Part shown: piece after piece, positions 1 through 6,396 of the stretch
How positions within the stretch are numbered: the stretch's first letter is position 1
Layout of the letters: every line of letters starts with the position of its first letter
NCBI GenBank assembly: GCA_023135745.1
Contig: JAGLSM010000091.1
Span: 1-7,584, forward strand
Reading direction: 5' to 3'
Source: Spirochaetota bacterium
GTDB lineage: Bacteria; Spirochaetota; JAGLSM01
Length of the DNA stretch: 7,584 nt
Notes under the pieces: model-generated
Database searches by the model: none
What the model saw: only the letters and a program-made list of their open reading frames with translations
What the model was told of the DNA's origin: nothing
Position numbers and translations under genes: made by a program

Positions 1-120
1 TATGTTAATGACGTAAAAATTACCTCTATTGAAAATCTCTTAACATCTCGCGACTTTCATGATAATATGATGATCCTCAGAGCAGGCAAAAAACGTTTTT
101 ACAGGGTGGTTTCTCAATGA
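1..120 (+). CDS. C-terminal fragment of a PDZ-domain-like protein (5' end outside window)
   Basis: An open frame enters from the left edge and ends at TGA 118-120, giving the last 39 residues of a protein. The visible part begins YVNDVKITSIENLL and ends LRAGKKRFYRVVSQ. This resembles the end of a PDZ domain, in which a VNG-x-x-I/V-x-s-x-x-d-L helix entry is followed by a closing strand carrying an R-x-G-K turn, as in HtrA/Deg proteases and other PDZ envelope proteins. The stop overlaps the next gene's start as ATGA, so the two are probably co-transcribed and translationally coupled. With only 39 residues the family call rests on pattern alone; the upstream part could be a protease or something else. 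Confidence 0.4.
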   Translation, partial: YVNDVKITSIENLLTSRDFHDNMMILRAGKKRFYRVVSQ

Positions 121-878
121 CAAAAGACATCAAGACCGGCAGATACCTCATTATCGTACCCACCTATAATGAAATAATGAACATCAAGGAATTTATACCG
201 GCTGTCCTAAAAAGGGATAAAAAAATCGACATACTCATTATAGACGACAATTCTCCGGACAAAACAGCCCGTGCCGTCAAAAACATAATGAAAAAAAATA
301 ATCGTGTCTTCATCCTTGAAAGAGAAGGAAAAATGGGGCTTGGTACCGCATACATTGAAGGATTTAAATACGGCATTGAAAAAAAGTATAAATATATATT
401 TGAAATGGACGCTGATTTTTCCCATAATCCAAAGTATTTAATCAAGATGATTGAGTCATTAAATAAAGGTGCGGATGTAATAATCGGCTCACGTTACATT
501 CACGGAGTAAGTGTCGCGCACTGGCCGCTTAAAAGACTCATGCTCAGCAAATTTGCCAACATCTACGCGAGCATAATGACAGGAGTTAAGGTTAAGGATC
601 TTACCGCAGGTTTCGTAGGATACAAGCGAAAAGTTCTTGAGAATATCGATTTTCATTATATAAAAGCAAGCGGTTACGCATTCCAAATAGAGATGAAGTA
701 CAAAAGTCACCTATGGGATTTCAAACTCAAGGAAATCCCGATAATATTTGCCGACCGTGAAAAGGGTGAATCCAAAATATCCAAAAAAATTGTCTACGAA
801 GCCCTTTTCCGATGCGTAACCCTCCGCTTCTCAAAAAAACCTGAAAAGCTGAAGAAATATTTAAAAAAGAAACACTAA
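117..878 (+). CDS. Polyprenyl/dolichyl-phosphate mannose synthase-like GT2 glycosyltransferase
   Basis: This 253-residue protein is a family-2 glycosyltransferase of the DPM1/Ppm1 type. Such enzymes move a sugar, usually mannose from GDP-mannose, onto a polyprenyl phosphate at the cytoplasmic face of the membrane. The nucleotide-sugar fold is clear: IIVPTYNE at 12-19, IIDDNSPD at 41-48, the metal-binding DAD at 98-100 followed by FSHNP, and GSRY at 124-127. The DPM signature follows: LTAGFVGYKR at 162-171, SGYAFQIEM at 185-193, and EIPIIFADREKGESK at 206-220. The length matches the catalytic domain alone. There is no C-terminal GtrA-like membrane domain, and the lysine-rich tail (about 236-253) may help it sit on the membrane. 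ATG 117 is supported by GGGTGG at 104-109, 7 nt upstream, and overlaps the upstream stop. The sugar donor (mannose or glucose) cannot be fixed from sequence alone. Confidence 0.9.
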   Translation: MTKDIKTGRYLIIVPTYNEIMNIKEFIPAVLKRDKKIDILIIDDNSPDKTARAVKNIMKKNNRVFILEREGKMGLGTAYIEGFKYGIEKKYKYIFEMDADFSHNPKYLIKMIESLNKGADVIIGSRYIHGVSVAHWPLKRLMLSKFANIYASIMTGVKVKDLTAGFVGYKRKVLENIDFHYIKASGYAFQIEMKYKSHLWDFKLKEIPIIFADREKGESKISKKIVYEALFRCVTLRFSKKPEKLKKYLKKKH

Positions 879-1009
879 GATACTTCTTTGGATTTATAAA
901 TCTTGTTGATACAAAAGAAAAATCCCAAAAATCCACTTATGCAGACTTTTAGGATTAATCATTTATTTCCTTAGAAACAATAATTCACATAACGTTTAGA
1001 ACAATCTCA

Positions 1010-1684
1010 TTACAGTTTGTTAAGAGAGGACATCGCACCTTCAACAGCTATGTCGTAAGCATCAGCTATTTTCCTCCGTGATACATTATTATACTGTCTT
1101 TTTCTTGCATAAAATTTATATTCCCCAATGGACTTAAGTGAATAAACAAATTCTTGCGCCGATACATCAAAAATATGAAATTTTATTTTTACTTTATAGA
1201 TCAAAGATCTTCTTTTGTATAAAAAATTATAACCATCGTTTTTTAGATATTCCGATAGACCTTCAAAAATAAAGATATAATTAAATCCCAACTTCTTCCC
1301 AATAGCAAGTAATGATTTTTTATCAATCACTTTCAATGATTTATACTTATGAAACATAATTTGATAAGCATAGTCTAGTTTTTCTTTTAAAATACCTGCT
1401 ACAACTTTTTTCTTGTATGATAAGGCTCCCGGTATTTCAATTATATTGCCTTTACTTTTTGTAGTATAATACCTTACTATCTTATCAAATCCATTTGCAG
1501 AATATTTAACTCCTGTACCATACAAGAGAGGAAATACTGCAATACTCTTACCATTAAGATCACTTTTTTTAAACATTTTATTTTTAGATAAAACACTAAC
1601 CTTAAACTTTAATGACGATGTACAATTAATAAATAAAAACACCGTCAATATAATTAATAATCCCAAACCTAATTTTCTTTTCAT
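1010..1684 (-). CDS. Predicted lipoprotein, weakly CsgG/LpoB-like
   Basis: This 224-residue protein has a lipoprotein signal peptide: MKRK, a hydrophobic run at 5-19, then LFIN|C with the lipidated cysteine at 21. Asn at -1 is atypical for enteric lipoboxes but tolerated in spirochaetal ones. The mature part contains GKSIAVFPLLYGTG at 45-58, a helix ending in a VIDKKSLLAIGKKLGFNYIFIFEG stretch (about 119-142), a strand pair ending in FHIFDVSAQEFVYS (169-182), and a terminal helix with AVEGAMSSL. That order (a strand with 'vaVfPf', a 'll...lg.dyvl.G' motif, then an 'v.lfDv.tG..v' strand) resembles CsgG, LpoB and GNA1162-type envelope lipoproteins; this is a fold-level impression, not a firm match. 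TTG 1694 and ATG 1687 also lie in frame, but GGAGG at 1690-1694 is spaced 5 nt from ATG 1684, so I start there. It is convergent with the glycosyltransferase gene and has its own promoter. Confidence 0.75.
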   Translation of the reverse strand: MKRKLGLGLLIILTVFLFINCTSSLKFKVSVLSKNKMFKKSDLNGKSIAVFPLLYGTGVKYSANGFDKIVRYYTTKSKGNIIEIPGALSYKKKVVAGILKEKLDYAYQIMFHKYKSLKVIDKKSLLAIGKKLGFNYIFIFEGLSEYLKNDGYNFLYKRRSLIYKVKIKFHIFDVSAQEFVYSLKSIGEYKFYARKRQYNNVSRRKIADAYDIAVEGAMSSLNKL

Positions 1685-1689
1685 CATGT

Positions 1690-1694
1690 CCTCC
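1690..1694 (-). promoter_or_regulatory. Ribosome binding site deciding the lipoprotein start
   Basis: On the - strand GGAGG is followed by AC, then ATG ATG. The distance to the first ATG (1687) is only 2 nt and to the second (1684) 5 nt. The second is therefore the better start, and the in-frame TTG at 1694-1696 lies on the site itself. Confidence 0.75.
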
Positions 1695-1731
1695 AAATTT
1701 TAAATTCAAAATATTTTTTAAATTTTACTCT

Positions 1732-1760
1732 ATTATCTTACTATACGCATCAATAGTAAA
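1732..1760 (-). promoter_or_regulatory. Sigma70-type promoter for the 1010-1684 lipoprotein
   Basis: Reading the - strand, TTTACT (1760-1755) and GATAAT (1737-1732) are separated by exactly 17 nt. They match the -35 and -10 consensus at 4/6 and 5/6. Transcription would begin near 1725, leaving about 40 nt before the start codon. In an AT-rich intergenic region chance matches are common, so the position is a prediction. Confidence 0.45.
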
Positions 1761-1948
1761 AAAGGGCCCTATTTTTTCATTATTTTAAGATAAAAAAATA
1801 TATGGATATATAAAGAAGAATACAACTATTCTACAAATATGGGAAATAATTATTCTTATTCAGATGAAATAAAAGAAAGTTTTTAAAGTAAACCGGCACC
1901 CTTTTTCTATAAGTAAAAAGTAATCAATAAAACAGCAAATCAAATTTT

Positions 1949-1969
1949 AACTATTTTTTAAAAATAGTT
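1949..1969. repeat. Perfect 21-bp inverted repeat upstream of the Ser-linker lipoprotein
   Basis: AACTATTTTT (1949-1958) is the exact reverse complement of AAAAATAGTT (1960-1969), with a single T between them. It lies 57 nt before the start codon of the + lipoprotein gene and just upstream of its best -35 candidate. It could be an operator. With almost no loop and no U-tract after it (CCCTTTTG follows), it is a poor terminator. Confidence 0.55.
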
Positions 1970-2025
1970 CCCTTTTGTAGAGTTGAAACGTAGCAGTAAA
2001 TAACAAACATAAAAGGAGTATTAAA

Positions 2026-2757
2026 ATGAAATTAAAACATTTTTTATTACTGTTTCTAGTCTTTACTTTATTGAGCGCTTGTTCCGAAGGTGAGGATTTT
2101 TTAAGTTCCAGTTCCAGCTCGAGTTCAAGTAGTACTACAAACCAAGGCAGCGTGCTCCCTGAAATACAGGATCTCACATGGTCGGGAGATCTATCAGTGA
2201 ATAGCATTATAAACACAAGTTACACTTTTTTTGATCCACAGGGGGATACCGAGGGCGAGTCAATAAAAAAGTGGTATGCGTCTTACAACTATGATGGTCC
2301 CTTTTTTCCTGTAGATAATAACAAGACAGATCCCTGCGAATTTTGGGTTTTCACTGAGCATCAAAATAAGTATCTTAAATTTGAAATAACACCAGTGGAT
2401 GATAAAAACAACATAGGGGAGAAAGTAACAAGCGAGGTAATCGGCCCTATCCCTGATACAACAGGCCCACACTTGAATTATTTCTCATTTTGGAGATACA
2501 GTAACAGTTTATTCTTTGACTTTAGCGAAATAGTTAATATATCCAGCGTTGTAGATTCAACCAACGTCAAACTCTATCTCGATGGAATTGAAATACCTGG
2601 AGTTACATCTTATAGTTTTTCAATATTTCGCTTTGCTCCTAATTCAAATTTAGAAATAGGAAATACATATTGGTTAAAAGTATACCCCGGTGTTGAGGAT
2701 TTAGCAGGAAACAAATTGAAATGGATCGGCTTAGCTGACTTTGTAGTTACTTATTAA
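2026..2757 (+). CDS. Surface lipoprotein with Ser10 linker and two Ig-like modules
   Basis: This 243-residue predicted lipoprotein has a signal peptide at 1-18 with lipobox LSA|C (Cys19). An acidic SEGEDFL stretch and ten consecutive serines (27-36) followed by TT form a flexible tether. The first module (about 45-142) carries DPQGDTEGESIKKWY at 70-84 and FEITPVDD...GPI at 119-142. This is the 'D-x-x-GDxEGxSxxxWY...VTPVD..G...GPI' pattern of bacterial Ig-like/fibronectin-like repeats. The second (about 143-243) begins DTTGPHL, has FDFSEIVN, a FAPNSNLEIGNTYWLKV stretch and ends with EDLAGNKL, which fits the SbsA-type Ig-like domain (Big_5). No catalytic signature is visible; binding or surface structure is an inference. 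ATG 2026 has AGGAG at 2014-2018, 7 nt upstream. The gene stands alone and ends at a strong terminator. Confidence 0.85.
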   Translation: MKLKHFLLLFLVFTLLSACSEGEDFLSSSSSSSSSSTTNQGSVLPEIQDLTWSGDLSVNSIINTSYTFFDPQGDTEGESIKKWYASYNYDGPFFPVDNNKTDPCEFWVFTEHQNKYLKFEITPVDDKNNIGEKVTSEVIGPIPDTTGPHLNYFSFWRYSNSLFFDFSEIVNISSVVDSTNVKLYLDGIEIPGVTSYSFSIFRFAPNSNLEIGNTYWLKVYPGVEDLAGNKLKWIGLADFVVTY

Positions 2758-2782
2758 GTATATTATAGTTTTTTAATTCTAT

Positions 2783-2824
2783 GAATCTCTTTTTCCGAAA
2801 AATAATTTTCGGAAAAAGAGGTTC
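2783..2824. terminator. Rho-independent terminator shared by convergent genes
   Basis: CTCTTTTTCCGAAAA (2787-2801) pairs perfectly with TTTTCGGAAAAAGAG (2806-2820) across an ATAA loop. The stem extends to 19 bp (2783-2824) with one T-G wobble. On the + strand it is followed by TTTATTT, suiting the lipoprotein gene that ends at 2757. It also lies 35 nt beyond the stop of the convergent CoA-binding gene. The - strand tail is less T-rich, so it is probably most efficient for the + gene. Confidence 0.85.
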
Positions 2825-2858
2825 TTTATTTAAATGAAATAAAAATATTTATATTAAG

Positions 2859-3218
2859 TTACCACTGCCCGGTTTTCAGCATTACAAGTGAACATCCCTC
2901 TACAACCAGTTTGCCACTTTCTTCGAGTTTTTGCTGTAAAGACTGATTTTCTGTACCAGGATTAAATACAACTCTGCGTGCATCAGTATTAAGAAGATCA
3001 TCTTCAATCAGATCATGCCTTTTTTCAGAAACATACATTGTAATAGTATCAATTTTTTCTGTGATTTCAGAGAGACTCCGATATACCTTAGTCCCCTCAA
3101 TTTCAGTCAGTTTTGGATGTATTGGAAATATATTGTATCCTTTTTCTTTTAAGAGATCATAAACAAGCTTTGAATATCTCTCTCGTTTTTGAGATGCTCC
3201 ATATATCGCAACATTCAT
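2859..3218 (-). CDS. CoA-binding domain protein (YccU / CoA_binding_2 family)
   Basis: This 119-residue cytoplasmic protein is one small Rossmann fold of the CoA-binding family, related to the nucleotide-binding domain of succinyl-CoA synthetase. Visible landmarks are VAIYGAS at 3-9 with RERYS after it, and GYNIFPIHPKLTEIEGTKVY at 27-46. Further on are the IDTITMYV strand (56-63), RRVVFNPGTEN at 81-91, and the closing GCSLVMLKTGQW at 108-119, which is characteristic of the family. Length is normal. The family binds CoA, but no general enzymatic role is settled. An in-frame TTG lies at 3245, but AAGGAG at 3225-3230 is 6 nt from ATG 3218 and the fold begins right there, so ATG 3218 is the start. 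It follows the propeller lipoprotein gene by 95 nt, with a weak promoter of its own between them. Confidence 0.88.
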   Translation of the reverse strand: MNVAIYGASQKRERYSKLVYDLLKEKGYNIFPIHPKLTEIEGTKVYRSLSEITEKIDTITMYVSEKRHDLIEDDLLNTDARRVVFNPGTENQSLQQKLEESGKLVVEGCSLVMLKTGQW

Positions 3219-3224
3219 TATAAA

Positions 3225-3230
3225 CTCCTT
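3225..3230 (-). promoter_or_regulatory. Ribosome binding site deciding the CoA-binding protein start
   Basis: AAGGAG on the - strand, 6 nt before ATG 3218. It lies inside the longer in-frame extension that begins with TTG 3245, which argues that the extension is not translated. Confidence 0.8.
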
Positions 3231-3243
3231 ATTAATTGATAAC

Positions 3244-3272
3244 AATTTACGAAAATTTCAAAGTAAGGGCAA
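3244..3272 (-). promoter_or_regulatory. Weak promoter candidate for the CoA-binding gene
   Basis: On the - strand TTGCCC (3272-3267) and TAAATT (3249-3244) are 17 nt apart, each matching consensus at 4/6. This would give a short leader that includes the AAGGAG site. Co-transcription from the lipoprotein gene upstream is equally possible. Confidence 0.25.
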
Positions 3273-3313
3273 GAGTCTATCGTATAATTTTACAGCACAA
3301 AGAATAATAATGA

Positions 3314-4387
3314 TCAATATGACGAAAGGTCAATTATCTTACCCACAGTATAGCCGTCATGCATACCTGTAACATATAAACTTTGATTATGTACAAAGAT
3401 ATTTTGAGCATAAAAAATAAATTCATCAATTGTTGTAATAATTGAATAAGGATAATTTGAATTTAGTTGAAGGATTTTTGATTTTATATTATCTAAATAA
3501 TTATATGTATGTATTATTATAATTGAGTTATTATAAAATACTAAATCAGTATAAGATGTGCCCAGACTTTCCATGTATGAAACACTGCTGTTTGTATTAA
3601 AAATTGTTCCTGCTGCAGTATAAATTCGCGAACAATCCGGTGCCATTTTAATCGGATGCGCTGTATTGTAAGCATAAGTTTCACCCGAGCCCCAAGTTTC
3701 CATTTGATTTAGATTTGTATTTATTTTTACATATTGTACTGCGTCATCAGTGGACCCATCATCCAGGTAGTAGACGCAATTATTTGATGGATTATACAGT
3801 GAAGTTCTTGAATAATCATTCCAATCTTGTGAGTGATATTCCTGAAAAGTGAATCTATTAATGAGTCTATGTGATTCCCAGGCACCAGATGTATCAACTA
3901 TTATCAAATAATTACCCGCATAAAAAAGACTCATAATAGTCTCAGGCGAATTATATACATGTGTTAATGTCTCTGTAGCAATAATATATTGCCATAGTTG
4001 TAATCCGGCTGCTATATAGACTATTTTTAGATCATCCGATATAATCATTTTGTTTATTGAACCTGGAGTAAAAGTATAAATTTCTGTGAGTATATTATTT
4101 TCAATATCCCATTTCATTAATCTGGAATTATCAATCAAGTATATCATATTGTTATCTGCTAACACTATGTCCTTATAGGTTGTATCTTGATACTGGACAT
4201 TTGAGATAAAACTAAAGCTGCTTGAGGAAGAGTTAAAACTGCTTGAAGAATAACTAAAGCTGCTTGAAGAAGAGTTAAAGCTGTCTGTTGAAGAAGTATT
4301 ATTGAATTGAGAATCAAAATCCAAATCTGATGAACATGCGGAATAAATTAACAGCAGTATAGAAAAAATTAATATTTTTTTATACAT
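3314..4387 (-). CDS. Lipoprotein with heptapeptide Ser-rich spacer and beta-propeller-like domain
   Basis: This 357-residue predicted lipoprotein has a signal peptide MYKKILIFSILLLIYSA followed by Cys18. Residues 19-62 form a low-complexity spacer of phenylalanine-spaced serine blocks, F[NS][SY]SSSS, repeated three times and then degenerating. From about 64 onward the protein shows repeating beta-strand stretches with aromatic/aspartate turns, such as NNMIYLIDNSRLMKWDIENN, LKIVYIAAGLQLWQY and SLFYAGNYLIIVD. These suggest a WD/YncE-like beta-propeller of about 290 residues; no blade count is certain and I do not recognise a named family. A sensor, binding or structural surface role is an inference. 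GGAG at 4395-4398 is 7 nt before ATG 4387. It follows the DUF4015 gene by 80 nt on the same strand, with a possible promoter in the gap. Confidence 0.78.
   Translation of the reverse strand: MYKKILIFSILLLIYSACSSDLDFDSQFNNTSSTDSFNSSSSSFSYSSSSFNSSSSSFSFISNVQYQDTTYKDIVLADNNMIYLIDNSRLMKWDIENNILTEIYTFTPGSINKMIISDDLKIVYIAAGLQLWQYIIATETLTHVYNSPETIMSLFYAGNYLIIVDTSGAWESHRLINRFTFQEYHSQDWNDYSRTSLYNPSNNCVYYLDDGSTDDAVQYVKINTNLNQMETWGSGETYAYNTAHPIKMAPDCSRIYTAAGTIFNTNSSVSYMESLGTSYTDLVFYNNSIIIIHTYNYLDNIKSKILQLNSNYPYSIITTIDEFIFYAQNIFVHNQSLYVTGMHDGYTVGKIIDLSSY
4215..4298 (-). repeat. 21-bp in-frame tandem repeat (three copies plus one decayed)
   Basis: Three consecutive 21-bp units start at 4215, 4236 and 4257. 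They share the + strand core CTGCTTGA[AG]GAA and a TTA or CTA end. A fourth, degenerate unit covers 4278-4298. The period equals seven codons, so copy number can change without breaking the frame, and it encodes the F[NS][SY]SSSS spacer of the lipoprotein. Confidence 0.85.
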
Positions 4388-4421
4388 ATTTTAACTCCGG
4401 AATTTATTTAGCATCTACATT

Positions 4422-4452
4422 TATATACGAATTAGGATAGAAAAAGGGTCAA
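4422..4452 (-). promoter_or_regulatory. Possible promoter for the propeller lipoprotein
   Basis: On the - strand TTGACC (4452-4447) is followed after 19 nt by TATATA (4427-4422). The spacing is longer than ideal, and the AT-rich context weakens the call. If real, the leader is about 28 nt long and the gene is transcribed independently of the DUF4015 unit. Confidence 0.3.
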
Positions 4453-4467
4453 AAATTGAATTAAAAC

Positions 4468-6396
4468 TTACTTTCGTTTTTCCGCCTGATAAACCGGTTT
4501 GTAGCTTCCCCAGGCATTCCAATAGCAGTGTCCCGATCCGCCGCCGTCTCTGACACCCCGTATTTGTTTCTCTATATAGGATTTACCAAAACCCGGAGCC
4601 CTGTATTTAAAAGCCTGCAGATACGGACGGATAAGAACAGTATCAGCACATATTTTTTTTGCTCTTTGCGTCCCCAGTTTGAGAATTTTATACGGATCCC
4701 TGTTTAGAAACATGGAACCAAAATGAGATGGATAATACATCGGAGATATTACATCGACATATTTTTTTAATATACTTATGTCCTGCCCCATTCTGTCGCC
4801 CATTACATACCAGCCGTTGAAACCGTAAACATCAATTGAAATTGGAGCATCGATCCTTGATCTTGCATAGGATAAAAATCCGGCAAGTGCAGTCGATTTT
4901 TTCATTTCCCCTTTTTTAAACGGAAAAGAACAGAGAAATATATTACCGTCAGTTGGAAACCTGATATAGTCAAACTGTATTTCATCAAATCCTAAGGAAA
5001 TTAATTCCCGCGCGATCAAAACATTATATTTCCATACAAATTTAGAATGAGCGTCAACCCAGTATTCACGGTTGGAGTGACCTCCTATCCAGGGTTTTAG
5101 TGTTATTTTATCCCGAATGGCGTATTTAAATTTCTTATATCTGAAGAGTTTCTTGTCTTTAAAAACAACAAGTCTGGCAATAGAATATATTTTATTCTTT
5201 TTTAATTTCTTTAGTAAAAATTTAACATTAACACGCGGTAATAATGCCTTTGTATTTTTCACAAGTTTTAATTTTGAAGGATACAAAACATTTCCAAAGT
5301 CATCCTTCATATCAATGACAACAGCATTAATCTGTGTTTTTTTTATTTGCTGAATTACTTTATCTAAACGTTTTTTTCTGACACGGCTTATTGGAAGATA
5401 AAGCGCTCTTTTATTGGAAGCCTTTTTACGGCGCTTAAATTTTTTACTTATTATTTTTTTATCCCGAGACAAAAAAAGAGGATTAATAAAAGTTCTTTGA
5501 AGGCTATCCCCATCCTTATTCGACATCTGTATTGAAGTAATACGGGAACCTTTAAAACCATGTATACTTGAAAAAAGTGACTGACGGGTTGCAGTCTTGT
5601 TTTTAAATGAATATAACCATAAGCCCGAGTCTGTTTCAATAAGCAGAGCATCTTTATAACGGGTAAGGTTTATTACATGAGTCATCTTTCCAATTACCGG
5701 GATAATAAATTTTTTCCAATACCTTCCATTACGGCTGAAGTATAATCCATTTCCAAATCCCGCACCGGCATAGTATCGTCCATTAGCATTTATTACAGAA
5801 AATAATGTCTCATAAGTAAAACCGTTTCTTGAAACAGCCCATCCGGGAAGGCCCTTCGATGTCCTCTTCCATGACACCTTCCCGTTTTTCAGGATACCGG
5901 TCTGTAGACCGTTGTAGGAAGTCCCCAGAAGAATCATCAGACCGTTCTGTTTAAATGCTGAAACACATGTGAAAGTATTAAACGGACTGTATGAAGGTCT
6001 GTTCAGTCCGGACCATGAGTTACCCATATCCTTACTGATAAATAGATTATGTTTTGTAGAAAGAATACACGTCCCTTTTTTACTGTCCGCCCAAAATCCC
6101 GTTACAGTCTTATCTGAACCTTTATTGAGCAGCGGCAGGCCATTATTATCGGGTCGTCTTACCTTCCCGTTTTTGTCTATAAAAAAAATACCGTAGTTAT
6201 GTGTTACTATTATTTTGTTTTTTTTTCGGGAAATAATCCGGAAAATTTCGGCATTTCCTGGTACTCCAACAACCCTTTTCCATCGATTGTTTTTGAAACT
6301 AAAAAGACCCATTGTTTCGGTACCAAGATAAATTGAAGACGCAAAAATATTAGATGAGAAAAAAATGAAAAAAACTACTCTCGTTGAGAAAAGCAT
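4468..6396 (-). CDS. Secreted Asp-box propeller fused to DUF4015 putative glycosyl hydrolase
   Basis: This 642-residue protein has a signal peptide, with likely cleavage near IFA-S at 19-20. Residues about 21-305 form an Asp-box (BNR/sialidase-like) propeller. One exact S-x-D-x-G-x-x-W box, SKDMGNSW, lies at 121-128, with a degenerate SRNGRYW at 221-227. A very basic linker (312-330) follows. Residues 331-632 match the DUF4015 putative glycosyl hydrolase domain (TIM-barrel type): INAVVIDMKDDFG at 356-368, YSIARLVVFKD at 404-414, YWVDAHS at 445-451, GFDEIQFDYIRFPTDG at 469-484, DVISPMYYPSHF at 548-559, IRPYLQAF at 589-596 and YWNAW at 625-629. Acidic residues D362, D366, D471, E472 and D476 are catalytic candidates. 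The domain's substrate is unknown, so a role in cutting an extracellular glycan is an inference. The start abuts the previous stop as TAAATG; GGGAG is a distant 11 nt upstream, suggesting coupling to the membrane-protein gene. Confidence 0.88.
   Translation of the reverse strand: MLFSTRVVFFIFFSSNIFASSIYLGTETMGLFSFKNNRWKRVVGVPGNAEIFRIISRKKNKIIVTHNYGIFFIDKNGKVRRPDNNGLPLLNKGSDKTVTGFWADSKKGTCILSTKHNLFISKDMGNSWSGLNRPSYSPFNTFTCVSAFKQNGLMILLGTSYNGLQTGILKNGKVSWKRTSKGLPGWAVSRNGFTYETLFSVINANGRYYAGAGFGNGLYFSRNGRYWKKFIIPVIGKMTHVINLTRYKDALLIETDSGLWLYSFKNKTATRQSLFSSIHGFKGSRITSIQMSNKDGDSLQRTFINPLFLSRDKKIISKKFKRRKKASNKRALYLPISRVRKKRLDKVIQQIKKTQINAVVIDMKDDFGNVLYPSKLKLVKNTKALLPRVNVKFLLKKLKKNKIYSIARLVVFKDKKLFRYKKFKYAIRDKITLKPWIGGHSNREYWVDAHSKFVWKYNVLIARELISLGFDEIQFDYIRFPTDGNIFLCSFPFKKGEMKKSTALAGFLSYARSRIDAPISIDVYGFNGWYVMGDRMGQDISILKKYVDVISPMYYPSHFGSMFLNRDPYKILKLGTQRAKKICADTVLIRPYLQAFKYRAPGFGKSYIEKQIRGVRDGGGSGHCYWNAWGSYKPVYQAEKRK

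Larger units (their letters stand above)
1685..2025. other. Divergent intergenic region (341 bp) between two lipoprotein genes
   Basis: No gene with a credible ribosome site is seen here. The region holds the - strand promoter at 1732-1760 and a bulged GGGCCC-centred dyad at 1758-1777 touching its -35. It also holds AGAATA-N4-TATTCT at 1817-1832 and a perfect 10-1-10 dyad at 1949-1969. A weak + strand promoter candidate, TTGTAG (1975-1980), 16 nt, TAAATA (1997-2002), precedes the + gene and would give a leader of under 20 nt. No tRNA-like or riboswitch-like fold was recognised by eye. Confidence 0.5.

Noticed and set aside
164..445. Leftward frames opposite the glycosyltransferase
   Set aside because: The + strand frame carries all GT2 motifs over its length; the opposite frames have no start signals or family features.
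891..902. GATTTATAAATC palindrome after the glycosyltransferase, considered as a terminator
   Set aside because: It has no GC content in the stem core, no loop and no following T-tract. I see no convincing terminator between the convergent genes at 879-1009.
1901..1920. CTTTTT...AAAAAG near-palindrome
   Set aside because: Only the outer bases match well; in such AT-rich sequence this is expected by chance.
1947..2216. Antisense open frame with an LELELELELEL run opposite the Ser-linker lipoprotein
   Set aside because: The Leu-Glu alternation is just the complement of the AGYTCN serine codons. The frame has no ribosome site and is explained by the well-supported + strand gene.
4215..4298. 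CRISPR-like array
   Set aside because: The 21-bp units are directly adjacent without spacers, sit inside a coding frame and encode a serine-rich linker.
5117..5353. Rightward frame rich in Phe/Leu inside the DUF4015 gene
   Set aside because: It is antisense to a strongly conserved domain; its hydrophobicity arises from the complement of lysine-rich codons.
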